Shown here in pieces: positions 8,799 through 16,772 of a DNA stretch of 64,000 bases (positions within the stretch are counted from its first letter, which is position 1; the number at the start of each line of letters is the position of its first letter). Source of the DNA: Microbacterium sp. Leaf151 (GTDB taxonomy: Bacteria > Actinomycetota > Actinomycetes > Actinomycetales > Microbacteriaceae); assembly GCF_001424225.1 (NCBI RefSeq), contig NZ_LMOR01000003.1:623006-687005 (forward strand), read 5' to 3'. A program made the translations under genes and the position numbers. The notes under the pieces were generated by a model that did no database searches, had not been told where the DNA came from, and worked only from the letters and a program-made list of their open reading frames with translations.

Positions 8799-9680
8799 TC
8801 AGTCCGCGGTCGGACCGCTCCGACGCGCGCCGGAGCCCCGACGGCGGGAGACCACCAGCCAGACGATCAGTCCGGCGATGACGAGGATTGCGACGACGAG
8901 CAGGATCCAGGGCAGCACCGGAGCAGAGTCCGCGACCGGGGCGGGCGTCGGGCTCGCGGAGGGCGTCGCGCTGGGCGTGGGCGTCGCTGACGGGGTGACC
9001 GGTGCGGCCGCGACCTGGACGACGGCGGAGGCGAGCACCGTCTCGCCGTCCGACAAGGCGATGGTCACGGAGCCGGCGCGCGCGGGCGTGAACTCGACCG
9101 TGGCCGTGCCGTCGGTGACGGCGGTCGTGATCGACGGCCCGCTGCTGCTTCCGTCGCTGAAGGACCCGCCGTCCGTGGAGTCCAGCCCGAAGCCGACGGT
9201 CTCGAGGCCGCTGACCTTCGCCTCCACCTGCGTCTTCTGCCCGACGACCAGCGAGGAATCGACCTCGATGATGGGGGTCTGCGACGTCGCGGTGGGCTGA
9301 GGTGCCGACCCGCTGACCGTCACCGACACGGTGCCCAGCACGGTCTCGCCGTCTCCGACGGCGACGGTGAAGGTGCCCGCCTGCGTCGCGCGGAAGTACG
9401 CCGTGGCCTGGCCGTCGTTCGCCGGGCTGCTGACGTCGGTGGAGCCGGCCCCACCCGACTGCGTCGAGAGCAGACCCCCCGGTGAACCGGCGAGGCCGAA
9501 GAAGGCGTCCTCCAGCCCACCGAGCCCGGTGGCGGTGATCGTCGTGGTCTCGTCGACCGCGACCGTACTGGGGCTGGCGGTGACGGAGGCCGTGCCACGA
9601 GCCGAGGCCGCGGTGCCGCCACCGACAGCCAGAAGAGTCGTCAGGGCGACCAGGGTGACGAGCTGAGTGATGCGTTTCAT
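8799..9680 (-). CDS. Secreted, membrane-anchored protein with two Ig-like repeats
   Basis: A 293-residue envelope protein of unknown function, starting at an ATG at 9680. It has a Sec signal peptide (hydrophobic LVTLVALTTLLAVGGG, cleavage near ASA-RG) and two related domains of about 100 residues, each running from a VDETTTI/VGQKTQV-like strand to a TVTVS/ASAVVQV-like end. A Thr/Pro/Ser-rich linker follows, then one C-terminal membrane helix (LPWILLVVAILVIAGLIVWLVV, of which the first 18 residues are hydrophobic) and an Arg-rich tail. No LPXTG sorting motif is present, so it is anchored by the helix. The repeats resemble bacterial Ig-like folds. A structural or adhesive role is only a guess. 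Confidence 0.75.
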   Translation of the reverse strand: MKRITQLVTLVALTTLLAVGGGTAASARGTASVTASPSTVAVDETTTITATGLGGLEDAFFGLAGSPGGLLSTQSGGAGSTDVSSPANDGQATAYFRATQAGTFTVAVGDGETVLGTVSVTVSGSAPQPTATSQTPIIEVDSSLVVGQKTQVEAKVSGLETVGFGLDSTDGGSFSDGSSSGPSITTAVTDGTATVEFTPARAGSVTIALSDGETVLASAVVQVAAAPVTPSATPTPSATPSASPTPAPVADSAPVLPWILLVVAILVIAGLIVWLVVSRRRGSGARRSGPTAD

Positions 9681-10076
9681 GAGATCTTTCGGAGTCGGGA
9701 GCCGGGCGCCAGCCGGCTCGAATGCCCGCCGCGGGATGCCGCGGGCAGGGCGGCCAAGACGAGCGGAACGAGGGGAACGGTATCGTCCGATTCCTCGAAA
9801 CGGGTCGACCGCCGGGGTCGCTGCTCTCACCGTGGCGGACATCGCGCCTCGGGCGCAACGTCCACTTGTGGTCATGTCCACATTCGGGCGCCGGTACCCT
9901 CGCGCCCGGCCCCCGCGCGGGCCGCGCCCGGTCGAGGCCGGGACGTCGGTGCGGGCGTGCAGCGACTCACGCGGCGGTCCGACGCTGCTCGCCTCCACTC
10001 AGCGCCGGAGCCTCGAGGCGCTGCTGCGCGAGTGGAAGCGGCGCGGGGAGTGCGAAGGCTCGGCGAGAAGCCGGGC
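9681..10076. other. 396-bp non-coding stretch upstream of the surface-protein gene
   Basis: No credible gene was found. It holds leader hairpins for the minus-strand surface protein (GAGCCGG 9699-9705 with CCGGCTC 9713-9719; then a GC-rich palindrome around 9730-9748 that includes GGATGCC). It also has an imperfect dyad, GTGGTCATGTCCAC (9868-9881, 12 of 14 positions symmetric), which could be a regulator site. The rest is GC-rich sequence without clear structure. Confidence 0.5.
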
Positions 10077-13000
10077 TCAGCCCTTCAGTGCCTTCGCAAT
10101 GCGTTGTGGGGACACCTGCTCGGCGGTGCCGAGGCGTTGGGCGAACAGGCTCACCCGCAGCTCCTCGAGCAGCCACCGCGTCTGCACCAGGTTCGCCGGG
10201 GCGCCGGAGGGGAGGGGCACCGTCCCGCCGGCCTCGACGAAGCCCGCGGCGGCGCGCTCGAACTCGGTCATGCGCTGGCGATCACGGCCCGGGTTGTCCG
10301 TGAGGGTCTTCACGCGCTCGAGCGCGCCCGTGAGGTAGCGGGGATAGTGCTGCAGGCGCGCGAGGCCGGTCCGCGAGAGGAAGCCGGGGAACAGCAGACC
10401 CTTCACCTGACCCCGCACGTCGTTCAGCGCGCCGAGGAGCGTGATGGATGCCGCATCCTTCATCGCCCGCTCCACCTCGCGCTGCGCGAGCAGGATCTTC
10501 GCCGCGAGCGAGACGGTCTGGAACGTGCGTTCGACGGATGCCGCCGAGAACGCGTCGCGCACCCGCACGAAATCCGCCTTCGTCCGCACGACGCCGCTCG
10601 GGTTCTCGCGCCCCAACAGGTCGTCGGCCAGGGCGACGCGCGCATCCTCGATCAGGGCCTTCGCGTTCTGGTACGGGGATGCCGCCAGGGCGAGCTTCTC
10701 GTTCGCGGTGAGGTGGTCGAGCACGTAGCTGGCGGGGGAGGGGACGGCGAGCAGCATCAGACGCAGGACGCCGGCGCGCGTGAGCCGCGCCGCATCCTCG
10801 GGGGTCGCCTCGACGCGCAGAGCCACGCTGTCGCCCTCGTCGACGAGAGCCGGATACCCGCGCACGACGCCGCCGGCGACGGGAGTGTCGACGACTTCGG
10901 TGAGTTCGTCGAAGTCCCACGTGGTGAGCGTCGTTCGCGAGGCGAACGCGGGGGAGGCCTCGGCGACCTTCGCCGCGGCGGAACGCGCGGCGGGGCGCTC
11001 GCGGGTGATGGCCGACTCGACGCTGGAGCGGGCCCTGTCGGCGAGGCGGCGCTGCAGCGCCCCCAGGTCACGGTCGCTGCCGATCGCGCGCCCCCGCGCG
11101 TCGACTGCACGGAACGACGGGCTCAGGTGACCAGGGACCCGCTCGAGCTCGAAGTCGGCGGCGCTCACGCGCTGGTTCGCCACGCGCTGCACGAGGGCGG
11201 CGAGCGCGTCGACGAGGGTCGTCCTCGGCAGACCGTTCGCGTGCTCGGGCCCCTTCTCGGCGAGTTCGGCGCTGAATTTCTCGGCCCAGTCCGCGGCGGG
11301 CACCACGTTGCGGCGGATGGTCTTCGGCAACGCGCGGAGTAGTGCCGTGACCAGTTCGTCGCGCATGCCCGGCACCTGCCAGTCGAAGCCGTCGGGGCGC
11401 AGTTGGGCGAGGAGGGGGAGCGGCACCACCACCGTGACACCGTCGTCGGGAGCTCCGGGCTCGAAGCGGTAGGCGAGGTTCAGCGTCTGGTCGCCTTGAC
11501 GCCAGCGCGCGGGGAACGCCCGGTCGTCACCCTGCGCGCGATCACCGGTGAGGTCGGACTCGCGGAGGTCGAGCAGGTTGGGCGTGCGGGTGACCGCATC
11601 CTTCCACCACGTCTCGAACGAGCGCACGTCGGTGACGTCGGCGGGAATGCGCGCGTTGTAGAACGCGAACACCGCTTCGTCGCCGATGAGGATGTCGCGG
11701 CGACGCTCGCGCTCCTCGATCTTCTCGAGCAGTCGACGCTGTTCGACGTTGCGGCGCAGGAAAGCCGTGAGCCGCTTGTCGAGCACCGACGGGTCCCATT
11801 CGCCCTCGACCAGCGCGTGGCGCACGAACATCTCGCGCGCGAGCGGCCGGTCGAAGCGCGCGAGTTGCACGCGGCGGCGTCCGACGAGCTCGACCCCGAA
11901 GAGGGTGACCTTCTCGTAGGCGGCGGCGGAGCCGGCATCCTTCGACCAGTGCGGCTCGCTGAGGGAGCGCTTCACCAGGTCGGGGGCGAGGTCTTCCGCC
12001 CAGGCGGGGTCGACGGCGGCGACCGTGCGGGCGAACAGGCGGGACGTCTCGACGAGTTCGGCGGCCATGACGGCGGCCGGGCGCTTCTTCTTCAGCCCCG
12101 AGCCGGGGAAGATCGCGAAGCGCGCCCCGCGCGCCCCGATGTACTCGCCCTTGACCGGTCGTGCGTCGCCCGGGGTCTTGCGGTCCTTGGTCTGCGCCAT
12201 CGTGCGCGCGTCGAGGATGCCGAGGTGCGACAGCAGTCCGGAGAGGATCGAGCGGTGGATGGCGTCGCCGGCGGCGTGTCCCTCGGGGGCGGAGGTGGCG
12301 CCGGCGCCCGCCGGACCGTGTGGATCACGCCCCCGTCGTGTCGAGCCGTCTCCCGCTCTGCGCGGCTGGGAGGGATCCGTGTCAGCCAGACGCGGGACCT
12401 GGTTCCGGGCGCCGCGCCGAGTGTCGCCGCCGCTGCGCCCGCCGTCGCCTGAGCCGCTCTCGCCCGAGCCGCGCTCGCCGCCCAGAGACCGGAGCTGCCG
12501 GTGCACGTCGACCCACTCGCGCACGCGCACGTAATTGAGGTGCTCGCTGCGGCAGAGGCGTCGGAAGGCGCTCGATCCGAGCTCGGCCTGCTTCTCCTGC
12601 AGGTAATCCCAGAGGTTCAGCAGCGAGAGGAAGTCGCTGGTGGGGTCGGTGAAGCGCGCGTGGAACCGGTCGGCCTCCTCACGGCGCTCCTCGGGGCGCT
12701 CGCGCACGTCCTGGATCGACATGCCCGAGACGATCGCGAGCACCTCGGGTTGCACGTCGTTCCGTCGCGCCTCGATGAGCATGCGGGCGAATCGCGGGTC
12801 GATGGGCAGCCGCGCGATCTCGCGGCCGATCTCGGTGAGGCGGGGGCCGCTCTCGTCACGGCGGCTCGAGCGCTGGCGCGAGGGGTCGCCGTCGCCGCGC
12901 ACGTCGCGCTCCCGCGCTGACTCGCCGCCGCCCCGCGTCCCCGGCGCCGGAAGCTTCACCGCGCCGAGCTCCACGAGCAGGTCGAACGCCGCCTTCACGC

Positions 13001-14339
13001 CCCGCGAGTCGGGCGGGGTCAGGAACGGGAACGCCTGGATGTCGCCGAAGCCCAGGGACAGCATCTGCAGGATGACGGATGCCAGCGACGTACGCAGGAT
13101 CTCGGGTTCGGTGTACTCCGGGCGGCGCGTGAAGTCGTCTTCGGAGTAGAGCCGGATCGCGATACCCGGCGACGTGCGGCCGGCGCGCCCGGAGCGCTGC
13201 TGCGCCGACGCCTGCGAGACGGCCTCGATCGGCAGCCGCTGGATCTTCGAGCGGTTGCTGTAGCGGGAGATGCGCGCGGTGCCGGTGTCGACGACGTAGC
13301 GGATCCCGGGGACGGTGAGGCTCGTCTCAGCGACGTTGGTGGCGAGGATGACGCGACGGCGGACGCCCGCCACGCTCGAGCGCTCGAAGACGCGATGCTG
13401 CTCCGCGGCGGAGAGCCGGCCGTAGAGGGGGAGCACCTCGGTGGGGGCGGCGTCCTTCTGGTACGCCCCGCGGATGGCATCCGCGGCATCCCGGATCTCG
13501 GCCTCGCCGGGGAAGAAGACGAGCACGTCGCCCGCGGACTCCCGGTCGAGCTCGCGGAGGGCGGCGACGACCGCCCCGACTTCGTCGACGTCGTCGTCGG
13601 GGCGGCCGGCCTTCGCGGCGGGCCGTGCCGAACTCCGGGGCTTCTGGGGCGCCGGCGCCGGGGTGCCGGCATCCGGAGCCTCGTCGTCGGAGTCGTTCGG
13701 CGTCTGGTCCGCGCCGTCGAGAGGCCGATACCGGATCTCGACCGGGTACGTACGCCCCGACACCTCGATCACCGGCGCGGGAACCGGTTCACCGCCGGGT
13801 TCGGTCGGCGGCGCAGCGAAATGCCGCGCGAAGCTCTCGGGGTCGATCGTGGCCGAGGTGACGATGACCTTGAGATCGGGGCGCTTCGGCAGGATGCGGC
13901 GAAGGTATCCGAGCAGGAAGTCGATGTTCAGCGAGCGCTCGTGCGCCTCGTCGACGATGATCGTGTCGTAGCGGCGCAGCAGCCGGTCGCGGTGGATCTC
14001 GTTGAGCAGGATGCCGTCGGTCACCAGCGCCACGCGGGTGTCGGCCGACACCTTGTCGGTGAAGCGCACCTTGTAGCCGACGGTGGAGCCCAGCGGCACC
14101 TTCATCTCGTCGGCGATGCGCTCGGCGATCGTGCGCGCGGCGATGCGGCGGGGCTGCGTGTGGGCGATGGAGGTGCGGCCGAGCTCGAGGCAGATCTTCG
14201 GCAGCTGCGTGGTCTTGCCCGAGCCGGTCGCGCCCGCGACGATCACGACCTGGTGGTCGCGAATGGCGCGCGCGATCTCCTCCCGCGCGGCGCTGACGGG
14301 CAGCTCGGGCGGGTAGACGATGACGGGTTCGACAGACAC
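10077..14339 (-). CDS. hrpA: ATP-dependent RNA helicase HrpA (DEAH box)
   Basis: A 1420-residue helicase. The N-terminal motor has Walker A GATGSGKTTQLPK, the TQPRRIAAR motif, DEAH (VDEAHERS), SAT (VTSATID), and motif VI QRSGRAGRTSPG. HA2, OB-fold and the long C-terminal DUF3418 region follow. HrpA acts on RNA, notably mRNA maturation and stalled ribosomes in other bacteria. A Gly/Arg/Ser-rich low-complexity insert lies around 12290-12495, and a smaller one around 12850-12950, making it longer than the E. coli protein (1300 aa). The GTG at 14339 is chosen because TAGGCT lies 8 nt upstream (leaderless); an ATG at 14390 is in frame but has no support. Confidence 0.92.
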   Translation of the reverse strand: MSVEPVIVYPPELPVSAAREEIARAIRDHQVVIVAGATGSGKTTQLPKICLELGRTSIAHTQPRRIAARTIAERIADEMKVPLGSTVGYKVRFTDKVSADTRVALVTDGILLNEIHRDRLLRRYDTIIVDEAHERSLNIDFLLGYLRRILPKRPDLKVIVTSATIDPESFARHFAAPPTEPGGEPVPAPVIEVSGRTYPVEIRYRPLDGADQTPNDSDDEAPDAGTPAPAPQKPRSSARPAAKAGRPDDDVDEVGAVVAALRELDRESAGDVLVFFPGEAEIRDAADAIRGAYQKDAAPTEVLPLYGRLSAAEQHRVFERSSVAGVRRRVILATNVAETSLTVPGIRYVVDTGTARISRYSNRSKIQRLPIEAVSQASAQQRSGRAGRTSPGIAIRLYSEDDFTRRPEYTEPEILRTSLASVILQMLSLGFGDIQAFPFLTPPDSRGVKAAFDLLVELGAVKLPAPGTRGGGESARERDVRGDGDPSRQRSSRRDESGPRLTEIGREIARLPIDPRFARMLIEARRNDVQPEVLAIVSGMSIQDVRERPEERREEADRFHARFTDPTSDFLSLLNLWDYLQEKQAELGSSAFRRLCRSEHLNYVRVREWVDVHRQLRSLGGERGSGESGSGDGGRSGGDTRRGARNQVPRLADTDPSQPRRAGDGSTRRGRDPHGPAGAGATSAPEGHAAGDAIHRSILSGLLSHLGILDARTMAQTKDRKTPGDARPVKGEYIGARGARFAIFPGSGLKKKRPAAVMAAELVETSRLFARTVAAVDPAWAEDLAPDLVKRSLSEPHWSKDAGSAAAYEKVTLFGVELVGRRRVQLARFDRPLAREMFVRHALVEGEWDPSVLDKRLTAFLRRNVEQRRLLEKIEERERRRDILIGDEAVFAFYNARIPADVTDVRSFETWWKDAVTRTPNLLDLRESDLTGDRAQGDDRAFPARWRQGDQTLNLAYRFEPGAPDDGVTVVVPLPLLAQLRPDGFDWQVPGMRDELVTALLRALPKTIRRNVVPAADWAEKFSAELAEKGPEHANGLPRTTLVDALAALVQRVANQRVSAADFELERVPGHLSPSFRAVDARGRAIGSDRDLGALQRRLADRARSSVESAITRERPAARSAAAKVAEASPAFASRTTLTTWDFDELTEVVDTPVAGGVVRGYPALVDEGDSVALRVEATPEDAARLTRAGVLRLMLLAVPSPASYVLDHLTANEKLALAASPYQNAKALIEDARVALADDLLGRENPSGVVRTKADFVRVRDAFSAASVERTFQTVSLAAKILLAQREVERAMKDAASITLLGALNDVRGQVKGLLFPGFLSRTGLARLQHYPRYLTGALERVKTLTDNPGRDRQRMTEFERAAAGFVEAGGTVPLPSGAPANLVQTRWLLEELRVSLFAQRLGTAEQVSPQRIAKALKG

Positions 14340-14380
14340 AGCCTTCCAGCCTATCGCGGCGTCGCGTCCGGGGGCGTATC

Positions 14381-14450
14381 GCGCCGTCACGTCGCCGCGT
14401 CACCGCGCCGTCACGCCGCCGCGTCACCGCGCCGTCACGCCGCCGCTGAT
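14381..14450. repeat. 24-bp tandem repeat upstream of hrpA
   Basis: About three copies of a 24-bp unit beginning GCGCCGTCACGYCGCCGCGT occupy 14381-14450; the first two copies are full length and the third partial. It lies in the non-coding space between the GH3 lipoprotein gene and hrpA. Copies differ at one position, so it looks recently expanded and may vary between strains. Confidence 0.8.
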
Positions 14451-14559
14451 CGCGCTTGCTGCGCCGCGCGGCCGCCCGAGAAACGCTTCTGCGCGCGAGA
14501 AACGCCGCGTCGCGCCTTGCCTCGCGTCAGAGAGCGTTTGTCACTGCCCTGCGCCGCAG

Positions 14560-14618
14560 CGACCCGCGCCCCCTCGACCCGCGCCCCCTCGACCCGCGCC
14601 TCCTCGACCCGCGCCGCG
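14560..14618. repeat. 15-bp tandem repeat downstream of the GH3 gene
   Basis: Four tandem copies of CGACCCGCGCCCCCT (14560-14618), with the last two carrying small changes. They lie just after the stop of the minus-strand GH3 gene. With the 24-bp array they fill most of the roughly 286-bp gap. The remainder holds scattered GAGAAACGC copies (about 14478-14505) and an inverted partner GCGTTTGTC near 14534. Confidence 0.8.
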
Positions 14619-14625
14619 CCGGGTC

Positions 14626-15813
14626 TCAGGGCATCGACGCCTTCTGGGCCAGGATGCGGGTGACGGCGGCATCCACTCTCGCCGCGAATGCGGGGTCGCT
14701 CTGCGCGCGGGCGAGTACCGCCTGGTGCATCTCGGGGTAGACCGACGGGTCGGCCGACACCAGCAGGAGGTCGACCCCCGCCTCGACGGCGAGGGTGGCG
14801 CGATCGGCCGGCGAGTAGCCTCCCACCTGATCGGCGGCGGAGAGGTCGTCGCAGGTCACGACGCCCTCGAATCCCGCGCCGTCACGGAGCACCCCGACGA
14901 CGCGGGAGGAGAATGCCGCGGGGACGCCCGGGTCGATCAAGGCGTAGTCGGCCGTCGAGAGCATGACCACCGCCGGGCCCTGCGACAGGACGGTGCGGTA
15001 GACGCCGACATCGGGTCCGTCGGCGGTGACCACCTCGTCGGTGACCCCGGTGGAGTAATCGGTGTTGTCGTCGACGTGACCGAGCCCCGGGAAGTGCTTG
15101 AAGGTCGGCAGCACGCCGCCGTCGCGCATTCCCGCCGCGAAGGCACCGGCCTTCGCGGCGACCGTCGCGCCGTCGTAGCCGTACTCGCGTGCCAGCTCGC
15201 CGATCGGCGGATTGGATGCCGCGAACTCCGGACTGGTGACGATGTCGGCGACGGGCGCGAGGTTCATGTTCACGCCCGCCGCGGCGAGCTGCGCGCCCCA
15301 CGTCGACGCGTTCGTCCGCAGTTGCGCGTCGGGCTGCTGCGCCTGCTCGACGGCCGACGGGATGCCGTCGAAGCCCGGCCCCGAGAGCACCTGCACCGTG
15401 CCGCCCTCCTGGTCGGTCGCGACCCACAGTCCGGGGTCGTCGACGCTGACGGCGGCGGTGAACTGCGACACCAGGCCGGCGATCGGCTGCGTACCGGCAT
15501 CCGATCGTCCGTGCAGGAAGACGCCGCCGATGTGGTCGTCGGCCACGGCCGCGAGCGTGGTCGGGTCAGCGCCGTCGACCGAGGTTCCGACCATGAACAT
15601 CTGCCCCACCTTGTCGGCGACGCTCATGCCCGCGAGCGGGTCGGGCGTCGGCGTGGGGGTCGGGGTGGGCGTGCGCGTCGGCGTAGGCGCGATCGTCGTG
15701 GTCGGTGACACCGTGGGTGCCGTGGCGGGGGCGCACGCGGTGAGGGTCAGCGCCGCGAGCATCAGCAGGGCGGTCGGACGCGCGGGACTCTTCACCCCTC
15801 GATGGTCGCTCAT
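14626..15813 (-). CDS. Glycoside hydrolase family 3 lipoprotein (NagZ-like beta-N-acetylhexosaminidase)
   Basis: A 395-residue exported enzyme. The signal peptide has lipobox LTAC and is followed by a Thr/Pro linker with repeated PTPT units. The GH3 N-terminal domain shows MSVADKVGQMFMVG, GGVFLHGRS, ATDQEGG, the NagZ-type catalytic loop KHFPGLGH, and the nucleophile region VVTCDDLSA. A single GH3 domain of this size is typical of NagZ-like enzymes that remove beta-linked N-acetylglucosamine; being a lipoprotein, it probably trims peptidoglycan or glycoconjugates outside the membrane. Start ATG 15813 is used; a GTG at 15792 lacks room for a ribosome site. Confidence 0.88.
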   Translation of the reverse strand: MSDHRGVKSPARPTALLMLAALTLTACAPATAPTVSPTTTIAPTPTRTPTPTPTPTPDPLAGMSVADKVGQMFMVGTSVDGADPTTLAAVADDHIGGVFLHGRSDAGTQPIAGLVSQFTAAVSVDDPGLWVATDQEGGTVQVLSGPGFDGIPSAVEQAQQPDAQLRTNASTWGAQLAAAGVNMNLAPVADIVTSPEFAASNPPIGELAREYGYDGATVAAKAGAFAAGMRDGGVLPTFKHFPGLGHVDDNTDYSTGVTDEVVTADGPDVGVYRTVLSQGPAVVMLSTADYALIDPGVPAAFSSRVVGVLRDGAGFEGVVTCDDLSAADQVGGYSPADRATLAVEAGVDLLLVSADPSVYPEMHQAVLARAQSDPAFAARVDAAVTRILAQKASMP

Positions 15814-15834
15814 GGGCCTGAACGATCCCGGCAC

Positions 15835-15865
15835 TTGACTCTGCCGCGGCGTCAACCGGCAGGGT
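15835..15865 (+). promoter_or_regulatory. MerR-type promoter with 19-bp spacer and dyad
   Basis: TTGACT (-35, 15835-15840) and CAGGGT (-10, 15860-15865) are separated by 19 bp, the unusual spacing of MerR-controlled promoters. The dyad TTGAC-N11-GTCAA (15835-15855) and CTGCCG/CGGCAG arms lie over the spacer. The MerR start codon follows 7 nt after the -10 (GGATGCT, then ATG), so the mRNA is probably leaderless and autoregulated. Confidence 0.65.
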
Positions 15866-15872
15866 GGATGCT

Positions 15873-16619
15873 ATGAACGAATGGCCCATCGCCGACGTCG
15901 CCCGTGCGGCCGGAGTCACCAGCCGTACGCTGCGGCACTACGACAGCGTGGGGCTGCTGCGTCCGGCGCGGGTCGCCGAGAACGGATACCGCTTCTACGG
16001 CGACGCGGAGATCGCCCGCCTCTACCGCATCCTGTCGCTTCGCGCGCTCGACCTATCGCTGCCCGATATCGCGCGGGCGCTGGGCGACGAGCAGTCCTTC
16101 GCCGACACGGTGCGTGCGCACCTCGCGGCGCTGGAACGCACGCGGTCGGGCCTCGAGCAGCGCATCACCGCGGTGCGCGACACCCTGACGGCCCTGGAGG
16201 AAGGAAGAGACGTGAGCATCGACGACGCCCTGGCGGGAGTGGACGACTCCCGCTACGAGAACGAGGTCCGCGAGCGGTGGGGCGACGACGCGTGGGAGCG
16301 CAGCGCCGCCCGCCGACGCGCTCTCAGCCCCGAGCAGCGTCGCGCCGACGACGACCGCGGTCGTGACCTCAACGCCGCCCTGCGCGACGCGGCGGCTGCG
16401 GGGCGGGACCCCGACGACCCCGCACTGCAGGCGCTCGTCCAGACGCATCATCGCTGGATCACGGACCAGTGGGGCCGGACCCCCGATGCCGAGTCCTACA
16501 TCGGTCTCGGCGAGCTCTACGTGTCGGACGCCCGCTTCGCCGCCGTGTACGGCGGGGAGCGCAACGCCGCCGTGATCCGGGACGCCATGACCGTCTACGC
16601 CGACACGCACCTGCGCTGA
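15873..16619 (+). CDS. MerR/TipA-like transcriptional activator
   Basis: A 248-residue regulator. Residues 5-70 are a MerR winged helix (IADVARAAGVTSRTLRHYDS, GLLRPARVAENGYRFY, LYRILSLRALDLSL). A long coiled-coil helix of about 50 residues is followed by a C-terminal TipAS-like domain (about residues 125-248, with HHRWITDQWGRTPDAESYIG and the YGG-containing C-terminus). TipAS domains bind thiopeptides and other antimicrobials in Streptomyces. The gene is preceded by a 19-bp-spaced promoter with a dyad, typical of autoregulated MerR genes. No efflux or resistance gene lies beside it, so the target regulon is unclear. Confidence 0.88.
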   Translation: MNEWPIADVARAAGVTSRTLRHYDSVGLLRPARVAENGYRFYGDAEIARLYRILSLRALDLSLPDIARALGDEQSFADTVRAHLAALERTRSGLEQRITAVRDTLTALEEGRDVSIDDALAGVDDSRYENEVRERWGDDAWERSAARRRALSPEQRRADDDRGRDLNAALRDAAAAGRDPDDPALQALVQTHHRWITDQWGRTPDAESYIGLGELYVSDARFAAVYGGERNAAVIRDAMTVYADTHLR

Positions 16620-16663
16620 CGGCGTCAGACGGCGTGGCTGGCCGCCGCGACCCGCGGCGGCGT

Positions 16664-16731
16664 GCGCAACCTCAGCGATCCGCACAACCTCAGCTGGGAT
16701 TCGCTGGAACGCGCTGAGGTTAAGCGGATCG
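16664..16731. repeat. Inverted repeat, family B copy 1 (CAACCTCAG core), at convergent gene ends
   Basis: Arm CGATCCGCACAACCTCAGC (16676-16694) pairs with GCTGAGGTTAAGCGGATCG (16713-16731), with only two mismatches. A direct copy of CAACCTCAGCGATC lies just before it (16667-16680). It fills the 153-bp gap between the convergent MerR and LCP genes. The same core recurs at 36682-36847 in another convergent gap. Confidence 0.8.
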
Positions 16732-16772
16732 CGGAGGATCCGGATGCCACGGCTCCGGCGGATCGCGCCGGA

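Noticed and set aside
14381..14618. Tandem repeats considered as a CRISPR array
   Set aside because: Units are contiguous without spacers and no cas genes are nearby.
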